NCBI RefSeq assembly: GCF_010119235.1
Contig: NZ_JAAATZ010000001.1
Location: 650,501-714,500, forward strand
Direction of reading: 5' to 3'
Length of the DNA stretch: 64,000 nucleotides
Source of the DNA: Flavobacterium phycosphaerae
GTDB lineage: Bacteria > Bacteroidota > Bacteroidia > Flavobacteriales > Flavobacteriaceae
Shown in pieces: positions 52,138 to 61,081 of this stretch. A program made the translations under genes and the position numbers. Under the pieces are notes generated by a model, which saw only the letters and a program-made list of their open reading frames with translations, had not been told where the DNA came from and did no database searches. Each line of letters opens with the position of its first letter. The stretch's first letter is position 1.

Positions 52138-53139
52138 ATGGAAAGAAAAGACTTTTTAAAAAACAGTATCGGATTTCTTGGATTGGCAGTGGCTGCTCCA
52201 AGTATGCTAAAAGCCAAAGAGGCAAATTCTGAAAACGCTTTAGCTTGTTCGGTTACTAACAGTGAAACCGCAGGACCCTTTCCTACCATCACTCCGGCTT
52301 CTTTAATAAGAACCAATATGATCGGCGACCGAACCGGAATTCCTTTTACCATTAATATCAACATCAATAACATTAACGCCAATTGTGCCGCTTTACAAGG
52401 AGCCATAGTAGATATTTGGCATTGTGACAAGGATGGTTATTACTCGCAATACGGCGGAACGGCTATGCAAACTGTCAATTATACTACCAATACTTTCCTA
52501 AGAGGAAGACAAACTACCGATGCTAATGGATTAGTGAGTTTCACCTCTATCTTCCCGGGATGGTATACCAGCCGAGCGACTCATATTCATGTACACATTT
52601 ATAATGCTTCCGGAACTTCTTTGTTGATTACCCAAATTGCATTCCCGGAAGGAGCAACCAGTGCGGTAGTTCAAGCCAATAATGCCACAGCTTATGGCTA
52701 TACCAAAGGGATGACCGGCTATACTTATAACTCGTCTGACAATGTGTTTTCAGATGGTGTTACCAATGAACTATCATCCGTAACCGGTAGTGTAGCGGAT
52801 GGCTTTGTTTTAAATCATACTATATATGTGGCCGGACCAACATTGGGTATAAATGAAAATAGTCAACAAGCATTTGGGTTAGGTCAAAATTATCCAAACC
52901 CAATGAAAAGCAGCACCACAATTCCGCTGTCTTTAAATACGGATTCAAAAGTTACCGTTCAACTATTTGATCTGACGGGAAGATTAATTGCCACTCCCAT
53001 TGACAAAAACTTTTCTTATGGCGCTAATTCACTAGTATTAGACCGAAACGGTTTGAGTAGTGGTCATTATATTTACAAGGTAAAAGTGGTTAATGAAAAA
53101 GGTACTTTTGAACAAAGTAAAAAGTTTTTAGTAGAATAA
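52138..53139 (+). CDS. Intradiol ring-cleavage dioxygenase-like protein with T9SS sorting domain
   Basis: 333 residues. N-terminal export signal with a Tat-like RKDFLK core. ETAGPFP and VDIWHCDKDGYYSQY (Tyr101/102), then FPGWYTSRATHIHVHIY with Tyr143, His149 and His151: the two Tyr plus two His that bind Fe(III) in intradiol dioxygenases such as catechol 1,2-dioxygenase. A T9SS type A sorting domain follows from about residue 243 (GLGQNYPNPMKSSTTIPL). So it is an exported version of a normally cytoplasmic enzyme family. Substrate unknown; plant or lignin-type phenolics are possible. Confidence 0.88.
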   Translation: MERKDFLKNSIGFLGLAVAAPSMLKAKEANSENALACSVTNSETAGPFPTITPASLIRTNMIGDRTGIPFTINININNINANCAALQGAIVDIWHCDKDGYYSQYGGTAMQTVNYTTNTFLRGRQTTDANGLVSFTSIFPGWYTSRATHIHVHIYNASGTSLLITQIAFPEGATSAVVQANNATAYGYTKGMTGYTYNSSDNVFSDGVTNELSSVTGSVADGFVLNHTIYVAGPTLGINENSQQAFGLGQNYPNPMKSSTTIPLSLNTDSKVTVQLFDLTGRLIATPIDKNFSYGANSLVLDRNGLSSGHYIYKVKVVNEKGTFEQSKKFLVE

Positions 53140-53161
53140 ATAATACCTGTTTTGTGTTTTT

Positions 53162-53196
53162 AAAATAGAGAGACATTGTATAATTCTCTCTATTTT
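53162..53196 (+). terminator. Terminator of dioxygenase-like gene, overlapping the next promoter
   Basis: AAAATAGAGAGA / TCTCTCTATTTT, a perfect 12-bp stem with an 11-nt loop. The right arm contains most of the -7 box at 53191-53198. Confidence 0.85.
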
Positions 53197-53198
53197 TG
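53191..53198 (+). promoter_or_regulatory. -7 box of the 53220 gene, inside terminator arm
   Basis: TATTTTTG, exact consensus, giving a leader of about 15 nt to ATG 53220. Confidence 0.5.
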
Positions 53199-53219
53199 TT
53201 ATGGTTAAGCCCTACTCTT

Positions 53220-53714
53220 ATGACAAAAATCAGATTGGCATATCGAATCGTAATAGACAACTCTTCTACTTTTGTGTGGGATAAATATGTTTTTGAAGAC
53301 ACTTATAAAGAGTACTTGATACAACAACAACTTTTCAATTCGAAAGAAAACCCAAAAACAACATTTCGAGAATTGCTGAGCGAAAACGAAAAGGCCTATC
53401 AATTACACTTTCTGACCGGTATGGCTGCTAACGATTATGTAGCACAATTAAAAGGTCATTTTCATAGAGTAACTGATGTATTAGGAAATCACTTTTTCCC
53501 ATTTACCAATTATGAATTAGACATCATAAATACTGATATCACTGATAGTAAGAAACACAAAATCGGTATTACTTTTTATTCTCCAATGCTATTGCTTTTA
53601 GACATAATTAACAACCGCTATTTGGTTTCCACAGAACTCGAAAAAGACAATGGATTTAGCATTCTTGAATTTGCACAACAACCCAACTTGGCCATTTGCT
53701 ATTATGAAAAGTAG
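53220..53714 (+). CDS. Hypothetical protein
   Basis: 164 residues from ATG 53220; the frame start at 53196 is a TTG inside the -7 box. No signal peptide or membrane segment. The protein has mixed helix and strand character with a Phe/His-rich middle (KGHFHRVTDVLGNHFFPF). I do not recognise a family. It has its own promoter, which supports that it is a real gene. Confidence 0.7.
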   Translation: MTKIRLAYRIVIDNSSTFVWDKYVFEDTYKEYLIQQQLFNSKENPKTTFRELLSENEKAYQLHFLTGMAANDYVAQLKGHFHRVTDVLGNHFFPFTNYELDIINTDITDSKKHKIGITFYSPMLLLLDIINNRYLVSTELEKDNGFSILEFAQQPNLAICYYEK

Positions 53715-53823
53715 CACAAACTAAAATATTCACCGCAGTTTTTTATCGGTTTATCTCATTAATTATTTTCATTTTTTACAAATAGTAATTTAGCGTTCTA
53801 TTTTAAACAATTGAAAATCAATA

Positions 53824-55233
53824 ATGAAAACAAATTCTATTTTAAAAGCCTTTACCTTGCTTTTGATGTCTTTGGTGGCGACTACTGGTCAGGCCCAAAA
53901 TGACACAGGGCGAAAAGTATTCGGAAAATCGATTCAAAGTATTAATCCGCATAATGGATTAATTAAATGTATTTCAACCGAATACGAACAATCTTTACAA
54001 GAGAAAAACCCCTCAAGAGCTACTACTGAAGCATTTGAACAATGGATTGCACCCAAAGTAGCCGCTATAAAAAACAACATGCTAACCCAAAAAAGCGTGA
54101 ATACGGTTATATCCATTCCGGTGGTAGTACACGTGATTCACAATGGCGATGCACTTGGCAGCAATGAAAATATTTCAGATGCTCGAGTGATTTCTCAAAT
54201 TACAGTTTTAAACCAAGATTTCAGAAGAATGCTGAATACTAATGGTTACAATGAGAATCCGGTTGGTGCAGATATGGAAGTTGAATTTGTATTGGCCAAA
54301 AGAAAACCGGATGGAACGGCCACCACCGGAATTGATCGCGTTAATCTTAATGTTGCCAGTTGGGCTACCGAAAGTAGCGTAGAAACCAACTTGAAACCGA
54401 ATACCAGCTGGGATCCAACACAATACTTTAATATTTGGGTTTGTGCCTTTAGTACCAGCTCCAGTGCCGAATTGAATGGGGTTTTGGGCTATGCGCAATT
54501 TCCGGACAGCTCAGGACTAGGTGGATTAGATGCTGTGGGCGGAGCTGCTAACACGGATGGCGTAATCATTGATTACCGTTGCTTTGGGTCAAAAGCTATT
54601 GCTAATACCGGTACCTATTTTACCGATTATGATCAGGGAAGAACAGCCACACACGAAATTGGTCACTGCTTCGGATTGCGTCATATTTGGGGAGACACTT
54701 CATCTTGCACTGTAAATGCCACGGACAGTTATAAGGATTATTGTCCGGATACTCCGGCAGCCGCCAATGAAAATTATGATTGTAATGCCACTTATGACTC
54801 CTGCTCAGCTGCAGCCGGAAACGATATGACCGAAAATTATATGGATTACACCAATGACATCTGTATGAACACGTTCACGCTAAATCAAAAAGGAAGGGTT
54901 TTAGCCGTTATTCAAAACTCACCGAGAAGAAATACACTGCCAACATCTCCAGCGCTTCAGGCTCCTTTGTTAGCGCAGCGATTTGATTTGTTTGACAATG
55001 TTAAACTATACCCTAACCCGGCCAACGATTTTGTAACGATTAATATTTCAGAAGGATTAGAGTTACCGGATTCTTTTGACATCTACAATGCTATGGGGCA
55101 GTTGGTAAACCATACTAAAGTAGGAAGTTCAACTGATTTAACAGCAAACACTTCCGGTTTATCCAAAGGCGTTTACTTTATAAAAATAAATAAAGAAACT
55201 GCGACGAAGACGTTGCCGTTCATCAAAAAATAG
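53824..55233 (+). CDS. Secreted M43 (pappalysin-like) metalloprotease with T9SS sorting domain
   Basis: 469 residues. Signal peptide (residues 1-24, ATTGQA), a propeptide-like region, then the zinc motif HEIGHCFGLRH with His277, Glu278, His281 and His287, and a Met-turn in MTENYMDY. The Cys pairs between these are typical of MEROPS M43 cytophagalysins. The T9SS type A domain begins near LYPNPANDF (residue 395) and ends in TKTLPFIKK. Exported protease, possibly acting on host or food protein. Single gene. Confidence 0.93.
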   Translation: MKTNSILKAFTLLLMSLVATTGQAQNDTGRKVFGKSIQSINPHNGLIKCISTEYEQSLQEKNPSRATTEAFEQWIAPKVAAIKNNMLTQKSVNTVISIPVVVHVIHNGDALGSNENISDARVISQITVLNQDFRRMLNTNGYNENPVGADMEVEFVLAKRKPDGTATTGIDRVNLNVASWATESSVETNLKPNTSWDPTQYFNIWVCAFSTSSSAELNGVLGYAQFPDSSGLGGLDAVGGAANTDGVIIDYRCFGSKAIANTGTYFTDYDQGRTATHEIGHCFGLRHIWGDTSSCTVNATDSYKDYCPDTPAAANENYDCNATYDSCSAAAGNDMTENYMDYTNDICMNTFTLNQKGRVLAVIQNSPRRNTLPTSPALQAPLLAQRFDLFDNVKLYPNPANDFVTINISEGLELPDSFDIYNAMGQLVNHTKVGSSTDLTANTSGLSKGVYFIKINKETATKTLPFIKK

Positions 55234-55271
55234 TACGAGTGTTTATTGTAATTGTTGTGATTAATTGAAAG

Positions 55272-55297
55272 AAAGGCGGAAAATTATTTCCGCCTTT
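55272..55297. terminator. Bidirectional terminator
   Basis: AAAGGCGGAAA / TTTCCGCCTTT, an 11-bp perfect stem with loop ATTA; closes both the protease gene and the minus-strand polyamine-like operon. Confidence 0.9.
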
Positions 55298-56322
55298 TAT
55301 GTTTTTTTATCTGTTTTCCAAATAAATCCATCTAAAAGATAATGAGTAAATTGGGGCACCGTAAGTAATGGTACTACTAAAAATTGCCACGAAGAAAAGT
55401 CCAAAGCGGAAAAAGAAAATTGCTCCTTCCAAACCAGTATTTCCCATAAATATTCTTCAGAGAAAGCAACAATTAATAAAAAAGCAATGAAAATGAATAA
55501 ACCGCCATTTGCTTTGAAACGATATAAATAGCCTAATTCTTCTTTTGGTTTTTTCTCTATTTCTTTTAAATATATTAAAGCCATATAGGGGATTCCGTGC
55601 GAAACAACATTAAGCATCGTAAAAATCAAATCATCATTAAAATAAACAATCCCAAAATACCAAGACAAAGCCGTCCCAACTATAATGGCATTTTTTGGAA
55701 TATTAAAAAATTGCTCTTTATAGGCTTTATAAAAGGTTCGCAAAACATAAATAATCATAACACCCCAGTAAACCCATCCCAAAAAAGTCAATACGGATTG
55801 GTTTTCATAGCTGAAAAACTCATGTTCCACAAACCAGTTAAACTTTCTTGGCGAGGATAAAAACCAATAGACCATAGGATAACCCGTAGCGCTATAAATC
55901 ACAAGATTATCCATCCATACATTGGCCCTAGTCTTAGGCTCATTTCGGGCATACAATCGCATAAATCCATACTGTTGCCGTATGAAATGAAACACCGCCA
56001 CATAAGCCAAAACCGACCAAAAAACAGCACTGCCAAAAGCAAATAAAACCAGTCCAATCAGAAAACAGACTATAGGTAAACGAATCAAAAGTTTCTTTTT
56101 CTTCCGGAATTCGGAAGTGACAAAATAGGTTTTAAACAGCGTGGCATACACATGCGCAACATCTATAAAAACAATCAAAAAAAGCCAGGTATAAAAGGAA
56201 TACTCTGTTTCAATTTGCAATAATTGTTTTTGAAACAAGAGCACAATGGCCAACACTAAGAATGATGGCAATAAGATAAAAAGGCTGTCGGTTTTGGGTT
56301 TATGTATCCAAGATTGTGTCAT
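55297..56322 (-). CDS. Multi-pass membrane protein with conserved-looking His residues
   Basis: 341 residues and about nine hydrophobic segments. His residues sit at helix ends in motif-like contexts: DVAHVYATLFKTYF, VAVFHFIRQQYGFMRLY, NVVSHGIPYMALIY and PQFTHYLLDGFIWK. This layout recalls membrane di-iron or Brp/Blh-like oxygenases, but I cannot assign it to a named family. Last gene of the operon, overlapping the FAD gene by four bases, which suggests it belongs to the same pathway. Confidence 0.75.
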   Translation of the reverse strand: MTQSWIHKPKTDSLFILLPSFLVLAIVLLFQKQLLQIETEYSFYTWLFLIVFIDVAHVYATLFKTYFVTSEFRKKKKLLIRLPIVCFLIGLVLFAFGSAVFWSVLAYVAVFHFIRQQYGFMRLYARNEPKTRANVWMDNLVIYSATGYPMVYWFLSSPRKFNWFVEHEFFSYENQSVLTFLGWVYWGVMIIYVLRTFYKAYKEQFFNIPKNAIIVGTALSWYFGIVYFNDDLIFTMLNVVSHGIPYMALIYLKEIEKKPKEELGYLYRFKANGGLFIFIAFLLIVAFSEEYLWEILVWKEQFSFSALDFSSWQFLVVPLLTVPQFTHYLLDGFIWKTDKKT

Positions 56323-57937
56323 TTCAACATATCGTTTACCACATTAATTCCTTGATGAAAAGCTTCTTCAAAAATAGAAATTCCTGACAAGTCGCTATGG
56401 GCAAAAAAGATTTTATTTTCAAGACTTTCAGCTGCATTTTGTTTGGCTTCTCCAAAAATAAAACCGGGCACAGGACTTATCATTCCGTGACCTAAAAGAT
56501 GGATATCAATAGTTTCTGTGGCTTCTTCAATAGTTGGATGCGCTATTTTTAAATCTTCAAAAACCAATTGTTTCCAATACTCTTTATTCTTTTTATAGAT
56601 ACTTCTTCTTGTTTTTCCTAAATCGGATGACGAAAAACTATAATAATAAGTAATTACCTTTTTATCTTGAATTTGTTGCAGTGATTGGTGTTGGTCATAT
56701 ACATAACCCAATCCTTTAGAACCATAAATAACATTATCCCAACACAGTGGAAAACTGAAATTATCGGTCAAATCAGTAACCACCAAAGTTGCTAAAAGCC
56801 AGGGGGTGTAATGAAATTGAGCGGCTATCTCTTTTCTGTTTTTGATGATATATTGATTGACAAATTGTGGAGTGGCCATAATGACTTTGTTGGCTATAAT
56901 TTCAATTGTCGTTTTAGTAGCAGCATCAAAAGCTTTGGCTATTACCTTGTCTGAGGTGGTGGTAATTTCAAAAACCAAATGATTTTTCAGTGTTTTCCCT
57001 TTTGTAAAAGGTTCCAAATGATGAGCCAGACGTGCATTTCCTTCGGGCCAAGTTATTACACTATCTCTCTTGTCTGCCGTAGCATCTTGTTTTCTTCCGG
57101 CAAAATAATGAATACCTGCCCAAGCAGAAACATACTCAATGCCTAAACCAAAATCATCCCGACAACAATAATCCAAATAATCATAAAGCGGTTTTGATTT
57201 AAAATTATGACTCACCAACCATTGTTTCATCGTTATATTGTCGAGTTTTTTGACTTCTTCCTCCTGAGAAGAAAGGCTTAGCGGGATGTTAAACCAGAAT
57301 TTCCCCGTGGCGTCTTTTGCTACTCTGTAATAATCCATCTTCTTGAAAAACAAGTTAAACTCAGCATCGTCATCCGGTGTATTTCCTGTTTTGGGCACTA
57401 CGCCTTCTTGCCAATTATTTTTATAAAACAATCGTTCATCCGGGCTATCGTTAGTTGTTCTTCATCAAAAACAGGAAACCCTTTGTTATCATACCCTAAA
57501 ATTATTTTGGTTTCTTCTAAAAAGTACAATAGTTCCTTATCCTCAAAATTGGGCAACGGTAAATAATGAGCTCCTAACGGATACTTGGAATATTGGTTTT
57601 CTCCATGGGATGAATTACCTCCTAAATGATTTTCCAATTCTACCATTAAAAAATCAGAAACACCTTTTCTGACCAATTGACGTGCTGCACTTAGGCCGGT
57701 TATCCCTCCGCCCACAATTAAGTAAGGAATATGAATTTGCTGGGTTGGTTTCGGAAAATTTTGAACACGCAATCGATGTCCCAAAATATGATTTGTTCCC
57801 GATAGGCGTATCAGTAAGGCAATCGTTTTTTCTTTGCAGGAATGCAACAAAGCACCAACAGAAATCAGCACAGTGGTTGCCAATATCCCTTTTAGAAATG
57901 TGCGCCTGGAATTATTGTAATTTTCCCCATTCTTCAT
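56319..57937 (-). pseudogene. Tat-exported FAD-dependent amine-oxidase-like protein, frameshifted
   Basis: Two overlapping frames hold one protein. The first (57937 to 57398) has a twin-arginine signal (SRRTFLKG) and the FAD motif LIVGGGITGLSAARQLV with the VELENHLGGNS second strand. The second (to 56319) continues in another frame with FKKMDYYRVAKDATG and ends in the FAD site FFAHSDLSGISIFEEAFHQG. Around 57450 the minus strand reads CAACTAACGATAGC; one extra A there (CTAAACG) would join the frames as QLNDSPDERLFYKNNW. So a single-base loss in an A-run breaks the gene, either truly or by a sequencing error. Restored, about 540 residues, resembling flavin amine oxidases. Overlaps the synthase gene by 26 bases. 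Confidence 0.82.
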
Positions 57938-59432
57938 CGAAATAGCGTACTAAAATTTGATTGTCCAATCGATTAATTTCAATGTCTTTTGAAATCATGT
58001 CCTGGGAAAAATAATTGAATTTATCAAACTGATAATTGTAAAAGCGCAAACCGGGTACTTGACGATTCACCTGATTGAAATTGGTACCAAAACCATTAAT
58101 AGCAATGGTGTAGCCCCATTCACCAAACGAAGGAACGTAAGCATGATAGGCATCTACCTGAGGAAAAACCTGCATCACCGTTTTGTTAATACACCAAAAC
58201 GATTTTGGCGCAAAATAAGGTGAGGTGGTTTGAATTACCACAACAGCATCTTTGGTTAGTACCTTTTGAACCGTTGCATAAAAATTAAGGGAGTACAATT
58301 TGCCCAAACTATAATTAGACGGATCGGGAAAATCAATGATAACTACATCGTACTTTTCTTTAGCTGCCTTGGCCCAAATATAAGCGTCTTTATTATAGAC
58401 CGTAACTTTAGGATTGTTTAGCGAATTTTGATTGAAACCGGTTAAAACAGCATTGGTTTTGAACATCTTTGTCATGCCTTCATCTAAGTCAACCAAAGTG
58501 ATTTTTTTTACCGCTTTATACTTCAATATTTCTCTAACAGCCAAACCATCACCCCCGCCAAGCACCAGTATGTTGTCAATCTTTTTGGCAATTGACATGG
58601 CCGGATGAATCAGGGCTTCATGATAACGGTATTCATCCGAAGAACTGAATTGCAGGTTATTATTTAAATACAAACGGTAGTCACTTTTATTGTGTGTTAA
58701 TACAATGCGTTGGTATTGAGTTGAATTGGTATAAATTATATTTTCGCCATACATTTTACCTTCTGAGTAAGACAGAATAGTATCCGAAAACAAGAACACT
58801 ATCAGTAATAACAGAAAAGAAAAAATAGCTTTGAACCGCAATACAAAACTTTTTTTAAGTTCTTTTTTAAGTATAAAACACAAGGCGATGGCAATACTGA
58901 TATTAATCATGCCAAAGAATAATGAGGTTCCCATAATCCCGAGCTTAGGCACTAAAATAAGCGGAAAAAGTATGGAAGCCAATAAAGCACCGATATAGTC
59001 AAAAGTAAACACATTGGAAACCAAATCCCTGAATTCGATTCGGTCTTTGAGAATGTTCATCAGTAACGGGATTTCTAGACCAACCAGGCAGCCTGTGATG
59101 AAAACCAAAAAATAGAGTATCAACTGAAACGAATAAACGCTTTCAAACAACAAGAAAAGCACCACCGAACTCAAGCCGCCAATGAGTCCGACCAGAATCT
59201 CGATTTCAACAAAAGTATTGAGTAGGTTTTTAGTAATGAACTTTGAAAAATACGAGCCAACACCCATCGAAAAGAGATACACCCCGATGATAAATGAAAA
59301 CTGCTTAACCGAATCGCCCAATAAATAACTCGCCAAAGTACCCGCTACCAACTCGTAAACTAAGCCGCAGGTAGCGATAGTGAAAACGGCAAAAAGCAGT
59401 AAAAACTCGAATTTTAAAAGTTTTTTACCCAT
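57912..59432 (-). CDS. Membrane-anchored spermidine-synthase-like protein
   Basis: 506 residues from ATG 59432 (an in-frame GTG at 59444 is possible but starts inside DUF350). The N-terminal 210 residues hold six to seven membrane segments. The soluble domain from about 235 is a polyamine aminopropyltransferase fold: QRIVLTHN, YHEALIHPAM, LVLGGGDGLAVREIL, DLDEGM, and IIDFPDPSNYSLGKLYSLNFY. The GGGDG and D-x-P-D-P motifs that bind decarboxylated SAM are kept. Aminopropyl transfer at the inner membrane is the likely reaction; the acceptor need not be putrescine. Confidence 0.9.
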   Translation of the reverse strand: MGKKLLKFEFLLLFAVFTIATCGLVYELVAGTLASYLLGDSVKQFSFIIGVYLFSMGVGSYFSKFITKNLLNTFVEIEILVGLIGGLSSVVLFLLFESVYSFQLILYFLVFITGCLVGLEIPLLMNILKDRIEFRDLVSNVFTFDYIGALLASILFPLILVPKLGIMGTSLFFGMINISIAIALCFILKKELKKSFVLRFKAIFSFLLLLIVFLFSDTILSYSEGKMYGENIIYTNSTQYQRIVLTHNKSDYRLYLNNNLQFSSSDEYRYHEALIHPAMSIAKKIDNILVLGGGDGLAVREILKYKAVKKITLVDLDEGMTKMFKTNAVLTGFNQNSLNNPKVTVYNKDAYIWAKAAKEKYDVVIIDFPDPSNYSLGKLYSLNFYATVQKVLTKDAVVVIQTTSPYFAPKSFWCINKTVMQVFPQVDAYHAYVPSFGEWGYTIAINGFGTNFNQVNRQVPGLRFYNYQFDKFNYFSQDMISKDIEINRLDNQILVRYFDEEWGKLQ

Positions 59433-59640
59433 GAATGGCAGCACTAATAATCATGGAAATCCCGATAATAAATGCTGCAAAAACAACGGCTACAGCCAGA
59501 TTGTTCTTTTGTACAATTTCCTTCCAAGTGTTCTCGGGTGTGATTTTTTCGATTAAAAAATACGTCAACAAAAGGATAATAATCCCCAGAATTGAAAAAA
59601 TAACCGAATTCAGAATTGGTGTCATTGATAGTGTATCCAT
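59425..59640 (-). CDS. DUF350 family membrane protein
   Basis: 71 residues with two membrane helices (SVIFSILGIIILLLTYFLIEK and NLAVAVVFAAFIIGISMIISAAI). The second carries the NxAxAVxxxxxxxG pattern of DUF350 (YjfL) proteins; the length fits a single DUF350 unit. In other bacteria DUF350 genes lie with S-adenosylmethionine decarboxylase, spermidine synthase-like and glutathionylspermidine synthase-like genes. Its stop overlaps the synthase start by eight bases. Confidence 0.85.
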   Translation of the reverse strand: MDTLSMTPILNSVIFSILGIIILLLTYFLIEKITPENTWKEIVQKNNLAVAVVFAAFIIGISMIISAAIHG

Positions 59641-59655
59641 ATTGATTTTGTTTAA

Positions 59656-59841
59656 TTATTTGTGATAAAAATGATTCACGGAATGGTATCTTCCTGATTG
59701 TGTCGGTTTGTAATTTTCGGTTCGTTCACAATCACACAAGCTGTTTCCTGCACTATTGTAGTACATAAAAAGCAAGTAAAAAAACAAACCTACTAAAAGT
59801 GATAAATAATTGTTTTTAAAAAAAGAGCTAACGTTTTGCAT
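59656..59841 (-). CDS. Tiny membrane protein with Cys/His/Tyr-rich tail
   Basis: 61 residues from ATG 59841, eight bases after the DUF4178 stop; the longer frame to 59898 overlaps DUF4178 and is rejected. One membrane segment (YLSLLVGLFFYLLFMYYN), then a 30-residue tail with CDCERTENYKPTQSGRYHS and an ending of NHFYHK. No family recognised. Its size and place suggest an accessory subunit or the substrate of the operon's enzymes (inference). Confidence 0.65.
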   Translation of the reverse strand: MQNVSSFFKNNYLSLLVGLFFYLLFMYYNSAGNSLCDCERTENYKPTQSGRYHSVNHFYHK

Positions 59842-59848
59842 TTCTTTC

Positions 59849-61075
59849 TTATTCGTTATACGGTGAATAATTACTGTCTTCCCAACGACTGGTTTCAAAA
59901 TATTTATTTATAAAATACATCAAAGCCATAAAAGCACCCATGAAAATAATGGTCATCCAAACATTTCTGGAGGAAGGTTTATTCCACGACGCTTTAACAT
60001 AAATATCAGTATTGGTCACATCTTCGGGGGCTTTCATTGGGGTCAATACCAAATGATACTTTCCTTGGCTTACTCCACACAGGTTAAAGTCTTCGGAGGT
60101 TGATCCTTCCGTCCAGTTTTCGCCATCGGTATAGCCGTGGTAATACTCTACATCTTTATTCGCATAAGTCTCTTCCCCGGTTTTTTCGTTTACTAATGCT
60201 ATTTGAAGATTGGCCCAAGAATTATCAACATTAGAGGAGACCGTAATGTTCATTGGGGCAGAACTCCCTTTCAATTCAAATGCCGGCGAAATAAAATCTT
60301 TGTTGTTGTAACTATCAAAAGGAATCGTAACATCGAGCACTTCCTTTTCCACTCTTTCACTATTTAATGCCCAATCGGAAAGCAAAATCAACATGGCTAC
60401 GGCACAAAATGTCAGTGCCAGGTATTTTAAATTAAAAATAAACGGCTGTACCAGTCCAACCCCATTTTTATAGGGCAAATTAGTTACCTTAAAAGCCTTC
60501 TTGATCTCCCTCTTGGTTATGTGTTCCCCATAAAAAGCGGTTTGCACTCCGTCTACTTTTTCAACAGAAATCATAAAAGGAGGATTAATAAACTCGGTTG
60601 TAAATATCTTTTTTTGGGTTACATCGAAATCAAAATAACCCGAAGCAGAGACAATCTCTGTGGTAGTATAATCATAAATATCAAAATATGTCCCGTTGTA
60701 AGTAACGGTCATTGGATGATGGTCAACTTCAAACTCCTCCTCTATTTCTTCTAAAAGTATCCAATGCCCATCCGCTTCCGACAAAAACAAAAACTCCAGC
60801 GCCTCATTGTGCAAAATATATTCCCTCCAATAAAAACTACCATAAGCCTTTTTCTGAATGATGCCGCTCAAAGTGTATTCTTTTCCTTTTAGAGTAGCCT
60901 TACTACCCAACGCAAGGATAGTGGAACGAAATGCTTCTTGATATCGATTCGCAAACTTAAACTGTCCTTCATTTTGCAGGTAAACCGTTTGACAAGAAGG
61001 ACAAGTGAATGTTTTTACTTCAAAAGCGACTTCAAAATCGGTAACCGTATCACAATTAAAACAAGAAAAACTCAT
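59849..61075 (-). CDS. DUF4178 membrane protein with zinc ribbon
   Basis: 408 residues. N-terminal zinc ribbon with two Cys pairs (CFNCD and CPSCQ, residues 5-8 and 24-27). A DUF4178 domain follows (about 50-120: LGSKATLKGKEYTLSGIIQK, GHWILLEEIE), then a second part of the same kind up to 210. A membrane segment near 235-253, a beta-rich exposed region (about 265-370) and a last membrane segment (WMTIIFMGAFMALMYFI). DUF4178 typically accompanies DUF350 and spermidine-synthase-like genes. Second gene of the operon. Confidence 0.87.
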   Translation of the reverse strand: MSFSCFNCDTVTDFEVAFEVKTFTCPSCQTVYLQNEGQFKFANRYQEAFRSTILALGSKATLKGKEYTLSGIIQKKAYGSFYWREYILHNEALEFLFLSEADGHWILLEEIEEEFEVDHHPMTVTYNGTYFDIYDYTTTEIVSASGYFDFDVTQKKIFTTEFINPPFMISVEKVDGVQTAFYGEHITKREIKKAFKVTNLPYKNGVGLVQPFIFNLKYLALTFCAVAMLILLSDWALNSERVEKEVLDVTIPFDSYNNKDFISPAFELKGSSAPMNITVSSNVDNSWANLQIALVNEKTGEETYANKDVEYYHGYTDGENWTEGSTSEDFNLCGVSQGKYHLVLTPMKAPEDVTNTDIYVKASWNKPSSRNVWMTIIFMGAFMALMYFINKYFETSRWEDSNYSPYNE

Positions 61076-61081
61076 AGCCTA

